NCBI GenBank assembly: GCA_034359265.1
Contig: CP136891.1
Span: 84,772,001 to 84,836,000 of the forward strand
Direction: 5' to 3'
Length of the DNA: 64,000 nt
Source of the DNA: Canna indica
Lineage: Eukaryota; Streptophyta; Magnoliopsida; Zingiberales; Cannaceae
In this document: positions 1 through 11,222 of the stretch, one piece after another
Position numbering within the stretch: the first letter of the stretch is position 1
Layout: every line of letters begins with the position of its first letter
Made by a program: the position numbers and the translations under genes
The notes under the pieces: model-generated
Databases searched by the model: none
Seen by the model: only the letters and a program-made list of their open reading frames with translations
What the model was told of the DNA's origin: nothing

Positions 1-240
1 GTCGACCAATTCGGTCGACCAATGCAGTGAAGCCATAAGCGCGACCTGCGATCTGCAATCCGGTCGGCCGATGTGCCTTCTGCCTATTTTTGGCCTCTGT
101 CGGTCGACCGAAGTAGCCATTGCCAATTGTTGGCACTGTTCGGTCGACCGACTGGTCGGCCGAAATGGCTACTGCCATTTTTTAACTCCATTCGGTCGAC
201 CGAACCTAGGCTGAACTTGATTTTTTCAGCCTTCTTCTTG
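1..240. repeat. Cluster of TCGGTCGACCGA palindromes
   Basis: The perfect 12-bp palindrome TCGGTCGACCGA occurs at about 100-111, 140-151 and 192-203. A partial copy lies at 11-20 and TCGGCCGA-type variants near 60-72 and 154-163. Copies are 40-50 bp apart, with related spacers (GCCATTGCCA / TGGCTACTGCCA). No convincing coding frame covers this. It is probably part of a larger interspersed repeat cut by the window edge; the family was not recognised. Confidence 0.6.
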
Positions 241-520
241 CGCGCTTCGTTTCCGGGTTTTGACTTTCAATGAGCATCAACTTGGAGAGCTTTCCATGTG
301 ATCTTTGAACTTGTCCAATACGTCTTTGGTGCATACGTCGAACTTTGAGATATTCCACGACGAACCCGAGAGCGACGATCAATGTCCTTCCGATTTTTTG
401 ATTTCTTCTGATATTTTCGATCGAGGATAGGGTTTACCTGCTTCCTCCTTTCATCCATCTTCGATCCACTGCTTCTGCTTGCAGCACGTAATCAACATTC
501 CATTTCCGTCTAATTTGCAG

Positions 521-822
521 GTGACAGAAAGCTTGAAGAAGTACATGCGCGTCATCAAGATCGGGCCGTGCGTCCCACTCTCCGCCGCCTCCTACGGCGT
601 GCCCTTCACAGAAGTGGCCGACGAAACCTGCATGCGGTGGCTCGACGGCAACCCCGCCGGCTCCACCGTCTACGTCTCCTTCGGGAGCATCGCGTCCCTG
701 AGCACCGCGCAGATGTCGGAGCTCGCAGCCGGCCTCGAGGCCTCCGGCAAGCGCTTCCTGTGGGTGGTGCGCTCCGAGGAGAGAAATAAGCTCCCGCCGG
801 AGTTCCTGCAGCGGCCGCCGAC
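521..822 (+). pseudogene. UDP-glycosyltransferase exon fragment (UGT74-like)
   Basis: About 100 codons resemble the middle of a plant family-1 UDP-glycosyltransferase: IGPCVPL, then CMRWLDGNPAGSTVYVSFGS, then a QMSELAAGLEASGKRFLWVVR-type helix and KLPPEF. The piece starts right after a good acceptor (taatttgcag, 511-520), so it looks like the second exon of a two-exon UGT. Homology stops at about 822, before the C-terminal PSPG sugar-donor box, where the sequence changes to AT-rich DNA with CCCGACCCGACC motifs. No first exon is visible upstream; a palindromic repeat sits there instead. This is a broken gene relic, since it lacks the donor-binding box and the N-terminal acceptor domain. The UGT74 assignment is from remembered motifs; family level is safe, subfamily is not. 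Confidence 0.8.
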
Positions 823-2623
823 CTGATTAAAAACTCATTTTTTACTTAAAGGGTAAACCTGATTACCCGACCCGACCTGATTATACTTGATCGGGTTGAA
901 TCGATATTTTTTTTTAAATTCGATCCCATCCAACCCGTACAGTGAATTGTCCACTTACTAATAGCTTATTAGTTAAATTTTTAGACATATTAGTATCATT
1001 TGCAAGTCAACATTGGAGCCCCATTGGAGCCCCACTGAATCGGAAGACGCGGAGACTTGCAATACCCGAGACTCGAGGCAAGAACATAACTCAAATGGTT
1101 AACTTACATTATTAAAAAAATATGTTGGCCCAGAGTTTTATAAACAGTTTGAAGCTTTATTAAAAATCAATATCAATTTGCCATTTTTCCAATTTAATTA
1201 TTAGATTTTAAAATATATTTATTATATATATTACCATCATTGATGATTAAATCTCTTTCTCTTGTTGATTAAATTATTTATATTTCATTTGCAATTCAAT
1301 TATATTAAATGCTACTTAAATGACATTAAAAATATATACAATAAAATAGTATGTATTAAAATAAAGGAAGAGTTATTTTTAATTGTTATTATTGTTGGAT
1401 ATTAAAGGAAAAGGAATACTATTTTACAAAGATCAAAAATTACAAGAGAATAAGAGATATAAATCCGAATAAAGGTAGATTTATATATATATATAATGAA
1501 ATATAGGGCATTGTGACATAAAAGTTAATATTAAGAATCATCTAAAATTATCAATTTATATTTGGAACCATATAAATTTGAATTTGAATTAATACTGACA
1601 ATATTGTTGGACTGGATATTTTGTAGTCTCGAATGGAAATGGCAAGAAGTGTGAGGGTAAATTAATATGGAAGAAATTACCCTTTATGATTATTTGTTCA
1701 GAGTGAATTTAGCATTGTTAAGAATGAATCTATCTTCGTTAAGACTAAACCTAATATAAAAATGTTATAATATAAATTTAACGACTAAACCTAATATAAA
1801 AATGTTATAATATAAATTCACTCTTATTTTGAGTTTAGTCTTAACGATACTCGGTTCAATCTTAATAAGGCTATGTTCATTCAGCCGAGGGACTATAGGA
1901 ATTCCATTCCTATGGAGTCTTGGCTCAATCGATAGCTCAATAGATACAATAGAATAGGTCAACAAATGAGAGAAAGATTTATATAAAATTGTTTAATTCG
2001 ATATACTCTAGATTATAACATTAATAGGTCAACAAATGAGGATAAATTAATATGAAAGAATTTATGTTCACTCTTTCACACTGCAATTCACTCTTATTTA
2101 AGTTCAATCTTAATAATATTCGGCTCAATATTAATTTCTAGATTCATTCATAAAAAAGGAGTATAAGAATTTCTATAAAATATGACTCAATAGTTTAATT
2201 CGATATACACTAGAATATAAGATTAATTTCATATTTTTGTAATCATATTTTTTCTTTTAATTTAAAGACTAATCAAATCAAATAAGAATTAAAATCCATC
2301 CATTATCTTTTCATTTTTTTATCTCATGGAATAAATATGCCCGTAAATTAAAATAGGTGGATGAATTTGAAAAGAAAAATACTTTGGGCCAAAATGGAAT
2401 TAGCCCTATATATATATATATATATATTGCTGATCTTTCTCTAACTAAATCCCATAGCCCTCTAAAATTTCTTTCCAGTTTCATACTTTTTACAACAAGC
2501 TCAAGATAAATACCTCTGCCTAATTTGAAGTCTGAACCCAAAAAAGAACAAAAATGTATAAACTCTTGCAATGTGAGTGTTGCTGTGTTGGTCAAGAACA
2601 TTTCCCCCTATTTCTCCTTTGAT
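823..2623. other. AT-rich intergenic DNA, no gene seen
   Basis: Mostly AT-rich sequence with short ORFs that lack any recognisable domain. The first 130 bases carry CCCGACCCGACC / GATCGGGTTGAA motifs like the ends of hAT-type MITEs, but no paired terminus was found. An 11-base direct duplication (CATTGGAGCCC) lies near 1012-1034 and a TA-rich tract near 2408-2426. The stretch up to 2623 contains the 3' flank of the minus-strand transporter gene. Confidence 0.6.
1743..1820. repeat. Two-copy 40-bp tandem repeat
   Basis: The block starting GACTAAACCTAATATAAAAA occurs twice back to back, at 1743 and 1783, a 40-bp period with near-perfect identity. Confidence 0.85.
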
Positions 2624-4378
2624 TTAGTCAATCCTATCTCTGTCCTCAAGAATTGCCACCATTTCTTCATCTTTCTCCCCCAATTCTTTCTTGCCTTCTC
2701 TCTGTACTCTGCATCTGCCATAAATATCTCCTCTATAGAAGTCCCATGTCCTCCATACCAGCACCAGCATCACCGCCGTGCCCACCACCGTCACCGCCGT
2801 GATGATGATGAACGAAACCCTGAAGCACTCCGTTCCCACGCACTCCGGTGAAGAAGAAGACGAGCTCAAAGTACCGCCATTAGCAATCTGCCGCGCTGCC
2901 TCCCTGTCGTATAATTGCCCCGTCACCTTCACGTTGAGAATGTACGACCCGATCGGGCTGGCAGCGCCCCCGAAGTTGTGCAGCGTCGAGTAGTGCTTCA
3001 GACCGAACAGCTCCGATATGATCGCGAAGAAGAGCGGCACCTGCGCCCCGAAGCAGAATCCGGTGACCACGGACGCGATGTAGAGCGAGCCCGGCACGCC
3101 GCCGAAGGCGATGAGGAGGTGGCCGACGCAGGAGAGGAGGAAGACCAGCGCGAGCAGCAGCGGCCGGGGGAGCCGGTACTTGACGAGCAGGATCTCTGAG
3201 ACGAAGCCGGCGGCCGCGCGCCCGGCGTAGTTCCAGATGCTGATGAGGGAGACGAGGGTGCCGACGCTTTCGGCGTTGTAGCCGAGGGACTTCCCGATCT
3301 GGCCCATGTTGTCGATGGCCGTCAACGTGCCGCCGACACCACAGATGGTGGTGACGATGATTATGAGCATGTCGACGCTCACCACCGCTTGCAGGATCGA
3401 GTAGTCCTCGCCTCTCTTGGGTGGCGTGAAGATGCTGGCGAGTGAGGAAGAGCGCGGCGTTGAGCCCTTCTTTGGTGTCACCGTCGGTGGTGTTCGATCG
3501 ATCGATTTGGAGAACTCTGAGGGAAGGCCGTCTTTGATGACGGGCGGCTTGCCGCGGTTCCAATCTGATGCCTCCTCCCTTACTACAATGGCGACGGGGA
3601 GGAGAAGGAGGAAAAGGACGACGACGGAGCTGGTCGTGTAGGCTCCCTGGGTGAACACGGACCGCCTTTGCAGGATGATCATGGCCATGAGGAACCCGGC
3701 GAGCGCGATCGTGGTGTAGAGGAAGGTGCACAAGACCTTAAACTCGTGGGATTGGTGACGATGAGGAGGAGGATTCAAGTAGCGAATGGTGCGGAGGAAA
3801 ACGAGGGAGACGGCGGCGGGGAGCCACGCGACGAGGAGGACGAGCGATTTGGGGTCGCCGCCGCCGTAAAATGCGAGGTAAAGCTGGGTGAAGATGGCGC
3901 CGCTGAGGCCGACGAAGCCCTTGAGGAGGCCGAGCACGGCGCCGCGGCTGTCGGGGAAGTTACGAACGCAGGCGACGAGGGCGCCGGTGTTGGCGAAGGC
4001 CTGCGAGTTGGCGCCGACGCAGATGTAGAGGCACATCTGCCAGAGGTGAGGGCGGGCGGTGTGGCCGGTGATGGCGAGGTAGATCATGAGGTAGCCGAAG
4101 AGGTTCATGGCGGCGCCGGTGGCGAGGACCGCGGAAGGCGGGGCCACCTCGTTGACGAGGCCGGGGAGGACGCCGACATTGGCGCCGAGGTCCTTGAAGA
4201 AGGAGATGGTGTTCAGCGTGTGCTGGTCGTAGCCGAGGGAGGACTTGATGGCCTCGGAGTAGGCGGAGAAGATGTAGGTGGCACCAGAGGCTGCCATGAT
4301 GAGGAAGGAGGCGAAGAGGGTGAACCACCGGCCGTGGCTGACATGGACGGCCAACCTTATCGGATCTAAAGCTGACAT
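2624..4378 (-). CDS. NFD4-like major facilitator transporter (584 aa), copy 1
   Basis: Intronless gene for a polytopic membrane protein of the nodulin-like/MFS group that includes NUCLEAR FUSION DEFECTIVE 4. The N-terminal half is the Nodulin-like domain: GRWFTLFASFLIMAASGATY near residue 16, then [35 protein letters not shown] and [18 protein letters not shown] charged loop (about residues 265-330) is followed by [12 protein letters not shown] and a second helix bundle with [30 protein letters not shown] and FGAQVPLFFAIISELFG. About 12 membrane segments are expected. The start at 4378 fits the family N terminus directly before the first helix. The tail is hydrophilic and acidic (EKDEEM). GC-rich coding contrasts with AT-rich flanks. 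The transported substrate is not known for the family. It pairs with the paralogue at 9393-11222. Confidence 0.93.
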   Translation of the reverse strand: MSALDPIRLAVHVSHGRWFTLFASFLIMAASGATYIFSAYSEAIKSSLGYDQHTLNTISFFKDLGANVGVLPGLVNEVAPPSAVLATGAAMNLFGYLMIYLAITGHTARPHLWQMCLYICVGANSQAFANTGALVACVRNFPDSRGAVLGLLKGFVGLSGAIFTQLYLAFYGGGDPKSLVLLVAWLPAAVSLVFLRTIRYLNPPPHRHQSHEFKVLCTFLYTTIALAGFLMAMIILQRRSVFTQGAYTTSSVVVLFLLLLPVAIVVREEASDWNRGKPPVIKDGLPSEFSKSIDRTPPTVTPKKGSTPRSSSLASIFTPPKRGEDYSILQAVVSVDMLIIIVTTICGVGGTLTAIDNMGQIGKSLGYNAESVGTLVSLISIWNYAGRAAAGFVSEILLVKYRLPRPLLLALVFLLSCVGHLLIAFGGVPGSLYIASVVTGFCFGAQVPLFFAIISELFGLKHYSTLHNFGGAASPIGSYILNVKVTGQLYDREAARQIANGGTLSSSSSSPECVGTECFRVSFIIITAVTVVGTAVMLVLVWRTWDFYRGDIYGRCRVQREGKKELGEKDEEMVAILEDRDRID

Positions 4379-4757
4379 CTCTCCCTCCCTTAGACGAAGA
4401 AGAAGATGCAGTGACCGCCGATGTGCCGGGTGGTCAAATTAGGGGAAGGAGGAAAACCAGATCTCAGGAGTCAGGAAGGGCTTTTCCGTAATATTGTATG
4501 TATTACATCGAAATGATCCGTTAACCCGTTAACGCAGAGTGGACGAAGTAGATGACCAATTACACATGGGACAACGAGGATGTTCTTAATTATTTTTTCT
4601 GGTCCGGCCTAGGACCGTTTTTTTTCTGGTTCACGAAAACCAAACTAAAATGTTGGGCTATTAAGCTGCACTAAAATATTGGGCCAGTCCATAGCCATAA
4701 GTCTGGCCCATGTGGCCCATAAGCATTAACAAGTGTAATAGGCTGTTAACCTGTGTT

Positions 4758-4945
4758 AAGGGATGGCAATATTACCCGTACCCGCGGATACCCATGGATA
4801 TTTACCCGACACGGGTCGGGTATGGTAAACATATTATACCCACGGGTACGGGTACGGGTATAAATTTTTACCCATTTAATAAACGGGTACGGCTATGGAT
4901 ACTATACTATCCACACCCGCGGATACTCGCTACCCGCAAATATAT
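4758..4945. mobile_element. Truncated hAT-type MITE end
   Basis: Starts TAAGGGATGGCAAT, almost the terminus of the complete element at 7885-9184, and is followed by dense ACCCGTACCCG / ACGGGTACGGGTA repeats. The matching right terminus (TGCCATCCCTA) was not found before 7.8 kb, so only one end is supported. Confidence 0.55.
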
Positions 4946-5319
4946 ATAAAAAATTAAATTTATAAATTTATATATTAATATTTAATGGAAAATTTAAAAA
5001 TAAATCTAAATATAATATATATTTAGGGATATCAATTTCTAATTTTAATTGAAAGTACATTGATTTTAAATTTAATTTTGGTTTTAAATTTAATGTTGCA
5101 TAAATAATTATTGATATTTCTTAAGATAATTTTATGATTTAGAATTTAATTGTTACGTAGTTTATTTTATGAATTAATATTTTTCAACCAAATTATTAAT
5201 AGTGGTAAAATGATCCGCCTGTGTATTGCTTTGATTTGAGCTTAAGAACGAATGAGGTTTATGCATGAGGCATGGCAAGATTTTATCTCCCCGATGATTG
5301 TTCACAAATGAATACTATT

Positions 5320-5530
5320 ATGGTATATTTACTTCATTGGATACGATATGATATGATTAGATAAAAAATGACAGAGAATTGGATATAAATATTTTAAATC
5401 CGATGTATATCGAATATCATATTAATTTTATATTATATTATTTTTATTTTTTAAATCAATATATTAAATAAATAATGAATTAAATACATATTTTATCATA
5501 TTTCTTTTAATCCTATGTAAGTGCTTATAC
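5320..5530. mobile_element. MITE, degenerate copy of the 39.65 kb family
   Basis: Resembles 39651-39854: left end TGGTATATTTACTTCATTGG, then GATATGATATGATTAGATA, then a core with TTTAAATCCGATGTATATCG, and right end AATCCTATGTAAGTGCTTAT. Boundaries are approximate and no target duplication was settled. Confidence 0.55.
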
Positions 5531-6815
5531 CTCGTCTGCTTTGATGGATTAAAGAGGTGGATTAGATTTTAAAATCTAATTCATTATTTGTTGTATCAAT
5601 GGATAAGAATCGAGCCAGATATTGGGTGAATTTATTTTGGCTCAAATCCACTGTTGGTCCGATTTAGAAATCCTAAAGAGAGATGGGTTTAAGGCACAAA
5701 TTCATAAGATATGAATTTTTATATCATATCTATGCTTCTTATCTTATGCCAAAACAAATATAGGATAGGATTTTAAAAAATTCTCTTGAATTTCTATCAC
5801 ATATTTATTCATTTTAAATTCTATCACATTCAAATCATATCCTAAGAAGCAAGCATTATATTAAAAGTTATAAACCTTAACAATCGCAAAGGGCTACATC
5901 ACATCTCATCCATTCTCCACTCATTCCCAATGATAAAGAATCCACCAGTAAGTGTTCTTGAGAAAATGGACTTCTCACCAACCTGAATGAATTAAGAAAA
6001 AAGCCATCACCCATCATTTTGGAGCTGTGATTGATTGAGGGGTAGGATTAATATATACATTTCACCTTCATATATGTATATATGAATTAATTAGAGTTTA
6101 AGAAAGTTTGGGACGCAGATGAAGTGGTTTAAAATGCTAATTTTCTCATGTGATCTCAATACTTAAAACTTTTTTTTCTATAAAATCAACCATTTTTTCA
6201 TAAATTTTGAAAAGATAAACTTTTGATTAATTATGAATGCAATCATGCATTTCCATATTTATTAATTAAGCAGTAAGCATGTGAATCATATGCTTCGGTT
6301 ATGATCAATATTAACTTAAAAGTATATCAATAAGTAGATATTATCCAGTTTGCCCACTTTTTTGTCTAAATATGAAGTATTGAAACTTTTGGGGTCAATT
6401 AATCTAATCAATTTGATGCTCTTTTCTACTTTGACCGGTATATGCAATCAATGATTCAATCTCTTTTTTTTGTGAGATTATTTTATCTTAAAAGCTAGGA
6501 ATGACAGCACATGGATGCTCTGTTTGTTTGGTGTAGTATTGATATGGATGGGAGACTTGGAGTATATATTGAATTGGATCAAATTAATTGAATTTAAGTT
6601 TAGGTGATCAATTTCAAGTTTCAACTCATATTTAATTTATTTAGTTCTGGTTATTGGCATGTGGGGAGGTTATTAATTAAGAGATATTAAGTAATACAAT
6701 TTGATGTGTGTATTAGCATTAATTAATTAATATCAATCCATGCAGCCATGCAGGATATAAGTTAGATATTACTTAATGTGGCATGGATTTATGGAACATG
6801 AAAAAAATAAAGTAG

Positions 6816-6817
<2 letters not shown>

Positions 6818-6866
<49 letters not shown>
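6818..6866. repeat. (AAT)n microsatellite
   Basis: About 16 uninterrupted TAA/AAT triplets. Confidence 0.95.
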
Positions 6867-7884
6867 CACACATTAAAGCCTTCAATTGGAGTAAATTATG
6901 GATATAGAGAAAACCTAACTTGATAGTACCACCTTAACTCCCTTATGAGAGAGAGGAAATATTTGAGGAAGATGAAATATCAAGGAAACATTTCTTTAAT
7001 TTAAATCAAAAAATATTTTTCTTAAATAAATTAAAATTAAATTAAAACAATATCTTCATAACTATTTTCTTAAATATCTCTTAAAACATTTCGTTGAATT
7101 GCAATTAGCTAGCTAGGTATCTTTTTAATTATTTTTCGAATATCTTATGAATTAATGATCTTTTAAAAACTTTTTTTCTCTCTCTCTCTCCAAATATTTT
7201 GATTAAACTACAACAAAAAAATAGTTATATTTAATTTATTATTATAATAATAATAAATTATTTATTCTATTTTTTAATAACACATTGATAGATAATACTG
7301 CAACTTCTGATAATTAAGATAGGATATTATCAACAATGATAAAAATTATTTCTTTGGCCAATGATAAAAAATATATTATTATCAAGAATTAAAGAGTGCA
7401 ACACTGACTCTATTGAAGAGTGGGAGAAAACTAATATGGAGTCAAATTTTATTGAAGCCAACCTAAAAGTACCAAGATTGCAAATTTACTTTTACTTTAT
7501 ATTGAGTCTTAGTAATACTAGGTTCAGTGTTGGATAATTTACCGTTTAATTGACAACTTTGATATAAATTAAAATTATTAAAATATATAGGTTAGTAAGT
7601 CCTTAATATAAATTTTATTCTCAAACTAAAATAAAAAACAAATTGATATAAAAAAAAAATGAAACAGCTTCAGCTACACCAAAATTAAATTAGAATCCAA
7701 AGAAAATCTGAAGTCAGCAAACTTGTGCAGTATGTCATAATATTTCTCATTTAGTCGTGTTGAGGAATTACAGTTGGCTGGAATATTAAAATATAGAAGA
7801 CGACAAAAATAGTTCTTATCATCTTCTTCACGGGCACAAATCCGGATGTGAAAGCCACAAGTTTTCCTCATCCTCAATCCTCAT

Positions 7885-9184
7885 TAGGGATGGCAATGGG
7901 TTTGTATAAATGGGTATTTACCCGTCCCAGACCCTGATAGGTCATTAGTGGGTTTTGCCCGTTGGGTCGTGGGACGGGTATAGGATTTTGAGGTAAAAAC
8001 CCTGTAGGGTTTGGGACGGGTCCAGGATTTTAGTCTAAAACCCGTCCCAAACCCATTAAGGGTAAAATTACTTAAATACCCTTCATATTATCTAATATAT
8101 ACTTATATAGGGATAATTATGTCTTTTTACTTATACCCTAATTCCTAACCCATTATATAATATAAATAAATTAATAATACATTATTTTAATTCACCTGAT
8201 TCACCCAGTCACCCGATGCCTCACTGCCTCAGCCATCTGCCCGATTGCCCTCACGCCCGCTCGCCGCCTCTCCTTTCACTAGATCGCCCTCTCGCCGCTC
8301 CTCAATCACACGATCGCTTCTCTCGTGACCGCCGCTCAATCTCGATGCCTCTCAACAACAGTCGATCGACTCTCAACAACAACCAATCGCCTCTCAACAG
8401 AGCCGGCCGCCAATCGATGTACTTCTCCGACGATTGCTTCTCCCGACACCTCTCAACAGCAATCGGTCGCCTCGATCTACTTCTCCCGACGGACCCGACG
8501 CCACGATCTGCTCCGACGACTGCTTCTCCCGATGTCTCTCAACAGCAGTCGACCGCCTCGATCTACTTCTCCCGACGAACCCAATGTCATGATCTACTCC
8601 GATGATTGCTTCTCCTGACGGACCCGACGCCGCGATCTGCTTCTCCTGACGCTGCGACGCAGATGCCGGATGCCTCTTGATCTGATTCTTAAGTTTTTTT
8701 CTATTTTTTTTTTACTTTTTTCTTACCTGCCGCCTGCAATTATTTACTGTTGATTTTTGCATGAAAGAAGCTATTTTTCTTGCTTGTTTTCTAATTGTTA
8801 CCTACCGCCTGCTCCTATTGATTCTTTGCATGAAAGAAGTCATTTTTTCTTCAGATAATTGATAGTCTTTACTAGCTCTCGATAGTCATTGATACTAGCT
8901 CAGATAATTGATTTCATTGTTTAAATTAGCTTACTGTTTATATGATTTATGTTTAAATATTGTGATAATTATGTTGTGATATGTAAATTGTATATATATA
9001 TATATAATTTGTTAACGGGCGAAAAGCGGGTTCCCAGTGGGTACCCGTTAAATTAGTGGGATGGGTTTGGGAATCACCCTTCAAAATACTAACGGGTTTG
9101 GGACGGGTTTAGGATTGAATTTTCTTAATGGGTTTGGGATAGGATTGGCTTCGCCGTCCCAAACCCGCCCCAGTGCCATCCCTA
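7885..9184. mobile_element. 1.3 kb non-autonomous hAT-type element with 8-bp TSD
   Basis: The ends are TAGGGATGGCAATGGG and CCCAGTGCCATCCCTA, inverted repeats matching at 15 of 16 positions. They are flanked by a perfect 8-bp duplication, ATCCTCAT (7877-7884 and 9185-9192), the size made by hAT transposases. The subterminal regions carry many ACCCGTCCC / GGGACGGGT / GGGTTTGGGA motifs. The interior has a GC-richer block (about 8210-8660) of degenerate repeats around CTCGATCTACTTCTCCCGAC; its short ORFs are products of the repeat. No transposase is present. Confidence 0.88.
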
Positions 9185-9199
9185 ATCCTCATCACATGT

Positions 9200-9222
9200 T
9201 GAGAGAGAGAGAGAGAGAGAGA
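9200..9222. repeat. (GA)n microsatellite
   Basis: Uninterrupted GA dinucleotides about 170 bp upstream of the transporter start codon at 9393, in its likely 5' leader or core promoter. Confidence 0.9.
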
Positions 9223-9392
9223 TATTCTCTGACTTTTGACTCCTTTGTCACCAACTCACCATTGCAATAAGCTCTGCACTCACCTGCCAATGGAGCTCAT
9301 CCAACACGCTTTAAAGCACTCTTCATGATCGATCTCTCAATTCTTATCTTCCGATTCCAACTCCTACGGAGAAGAAGAAGAGGAGGAGGAAG

Positions 9393-11222
9393 ATGGCGTG
9401 TGATTCGTTGGGAGTTGCAATCCATGTCATCGGCGGGCGGTGGTTCATGGCGTTCGCCTCCTTCCTTATAATGTCGGCCGCCGGCGCTACATACATCTTC
9501 GCTGTCTACTCCAAGGACATCAAGACCTCCCTGGGCTACAACCAGGAGACGCTCAACACCATCTCCTTCTTCAAGGACGTCGGCGCCAACGTCGGCATCA
9601 TTTCCGGCCTCCTTGCCGAGCTCGCCCCGCCGTGGGTCATCCTCGCCATCGGCGCCGCCATGAACTTCTTCGGCTACTTCATGATCTACCTCGCCATCAC
9701 CGGCCGCACCGCCCGCCCCCACGTTTGGCAGATGTGCCTCTACATCTGCATCGGCGCTAACTCCGGCACCTTCGCGAACACCGGCGCCCTCGTCACCTGT
9801 GTCAAGAACTTCCCGGAGAGCCGCGGTATCGTGCTCGGCCTCCTCAAGGGCTTCGTCGGCCTCAGCGGCGCCATCTTCACCCAGCTCTACCTCGCCTTCT
9901 ACGGCACCGACTCCAAGTCGCTGGTGCTCCTCATCGCGTGGCTGCCGGCGGCCATCTCCGTCCTCTTCATCCGCACGATTCGGATCATGAAGGTCGTGCG
10001 CCAGAGCGACGAGTTCAAGGTGTTCTGCTCCGTGCTCTACATCTCCCTCCTCCTCGCCGGCTACCTCATGACGGTCATCATTGTCCAAAAGAGGGTTACC
10101 TTCTCCCACGCAGGGTACGGCGTCAGCTCCGCCGTCGTCCTCCTCCTCCTTTTCCTTCCCCTCGCCGTCGTTATCAGGGAAGAGATCAAAACCTACAAAC
10201 AGAGCAAGCAAAAAGACATACTCCAAACTCCGCCGCCGCTCACCGTCACCATCGACAAAGAGATCGCGACCACCGATCGAACACCAATTGCGCATGCGTC
10301 GGTGCCGACGACCACGCCGTCGATGAGCTCCGGCGAGAAGAAACCAATCGTGGCACGCATCATCAAGGCTGTGAAGGCACCCAAGAGAGGCGAGGACTAC
10401 TCGATCCTCCAAGCGCTCCTCAGCCTCGACATGCTCATCATCTTCTTCGCCACCATCTGCGGCGTGGGCGGCACGCTCACGGCGATCGACAACATGGGCC
10501 AGATCGGCGAGTCGCTCGGCTACCCCGCGAGAAGCATCGGCACCTTCGTGTCCCTCATCAGCATATGGAACTACGCCGGCCGCGTCGCGGCCGGCTTCGT
10601 GTCGGAGATCTTCCTCGCCCGGTACAAGCTCCCCCGCCCGCTGCTTTTCGCCCTCGTCATGGCGCTCTCCTGCGTCGGCCACCTCCTCATCGCCTTCGGC
10701 GTTCCCGGGTCGCTGTACGTCGCATCCGTGGTGATGGGCTTCTCCTTCGGGGCGCAGATGCCACTGCTCTTCGCCATCATCTCGGAGGTGTTCGGGCTGA
10801 AGTACTTCGCGACGCTGTACAACGTCGGCGGCCTCGCGAGCCCGGTGGCGTCCTACTTGCTGAACGTGAAGGTGGCCGGGTACCTGTACGACCGGGAGGC
10901 CGCGAAGCAGAACGGCGGCGGCGTGCGGGCGGCGCCGGGGAAGTCTCTGACGTGCATGGGAGTGCAATGCTTCAAGCTGTCGTTCCTGATCATTACGGCG
11001 GTGACGGTGGCCGGAACACTGGCGATGCTGGTGTTGGTGTGGAGAACCAGGGAGTTCTACAGAGGAGACATATATGCCAAGTTCAAAGAAGGAGGCAGTT
11101 CATGTGAAGTAATAGAGGAGGAGGAGCAAAAGAAAAGAGAAGAAAGCGAGCAAGTGGCAACAAAAGCAGTGTCAGCTCTGCAAGCTAAGAAAGAGCCAAA
11201 AACGCATGCAGTTATACAGTAG
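9393..11222 (+). CDS. NFD4-like major facilitator transporter (609 aa), copy 2
   Basis: Intronless paralogue of the gene at 2624-4378, encoded divergently. It has the same order of landmarks: [77 protein letters not shown], a variable charged loop (about residues 265-340), [54 protein letters not shown] and [17 protein letters not shown]. The two proteins differ mainly in the central loop and C-terminal tail; this one ends in a lysine/glutamate-rich tail ([13 protein letters not shown]). ATG at 9393 fits the family N terminus and sits after a purine-rich leader. Strongly GC-rich third positions make long shadow frames on both strands. A multi-spanning membrane transporter of unknown substrate; family certain, physiological role open. 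Confidence 0.94.
   Translation: MACDSLGVAIHVIGGRWFMAFASFLIMSAAGATYIFAVYSKDIKTSLGYNQETLNTISFFKDVGANVGIISGLLAELAPPWVILAIGAAMNFFGYFMIYLAITGRTARPHVWQMCLYICIGANSGTFANTGALVTCVKNFPESRGIVLGLLKGFVGLSGAIFTQLYLAFYGTDSKSLVLLIAWLPAAISVLFIRTIRIMKVVRQSDEFKVFCSVLYISLLLAGYLMTVIIVQKRVTFSHAGYGVSSAVVLLLLFLPLAVVIREEIKTYKQSKQKDILQTPPPLTVTIDKEIATTDRTPIAHASVPTTTPSMSSGEKKPIVARIIKAVKAPKRGEDYSILQALLSLDMLIIFFATICGVGGTLTAIDNMGQIGESLGYPARSIGTFVSLISIWNYAGRVAAGFVSEIFLARYKLPRPLLFALVMALSCVGHLLIAFGVPGSLYVASVVMGFSFGAQMPLLFAIISEVFGLKYFATLYNVGGLASPVASYLLNVKVAGYLYDREAAKQNGGGVRAAPGKSLTCMGVQCFKLSFLIITAVTVAGTLAMLVLVWRTREFYRGDIYAKFKEGGSSCEVIEEEEQKKREESEQVATKAVSALQAKKEPKTHAVIQ

Larger units (their letters stand above)
4379..7884. other. 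Intergenic DNA between divergent transporter genes
   Basis: No gene seen. Contains the presumed promoter of the minus-strand transporter (4379-4500), a truncated hAT-like end (4758-4945), a MITE (about 5320-5530), a long AAT microsatellite (6818-6866) and AT-rich DNA rich in TAATTAAT runs. The ORF at 7674-7877 is short and without recognisable features. Confidence 0.6.

Noticed and set aside
6818..6866. CRISPR-like or satellite array
   Set aside because: Simple AAT microsatellite. No direct-repeat/spacer structure exists anywhere in the window, and the genome is eukaryotic.
9297..10967. 556-codon minus-strand open frame opposite the second transporter
   Set aside because: It is antisense to a well-matched MFS gene whose GC-rich third positions suppress stops in other frames. 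Its peptide is low-complexity (His/Glu/Ala/Gly-rich) with no domain. The same artefact occurs opposite the first transporter (3668-4369).
9938..11107. 389-codon Arg/His-rich plus-strand frame inside the second transporter
   Set aside because: Frame shadow of the transporter; composition is that of a shifted GC-rich frame.
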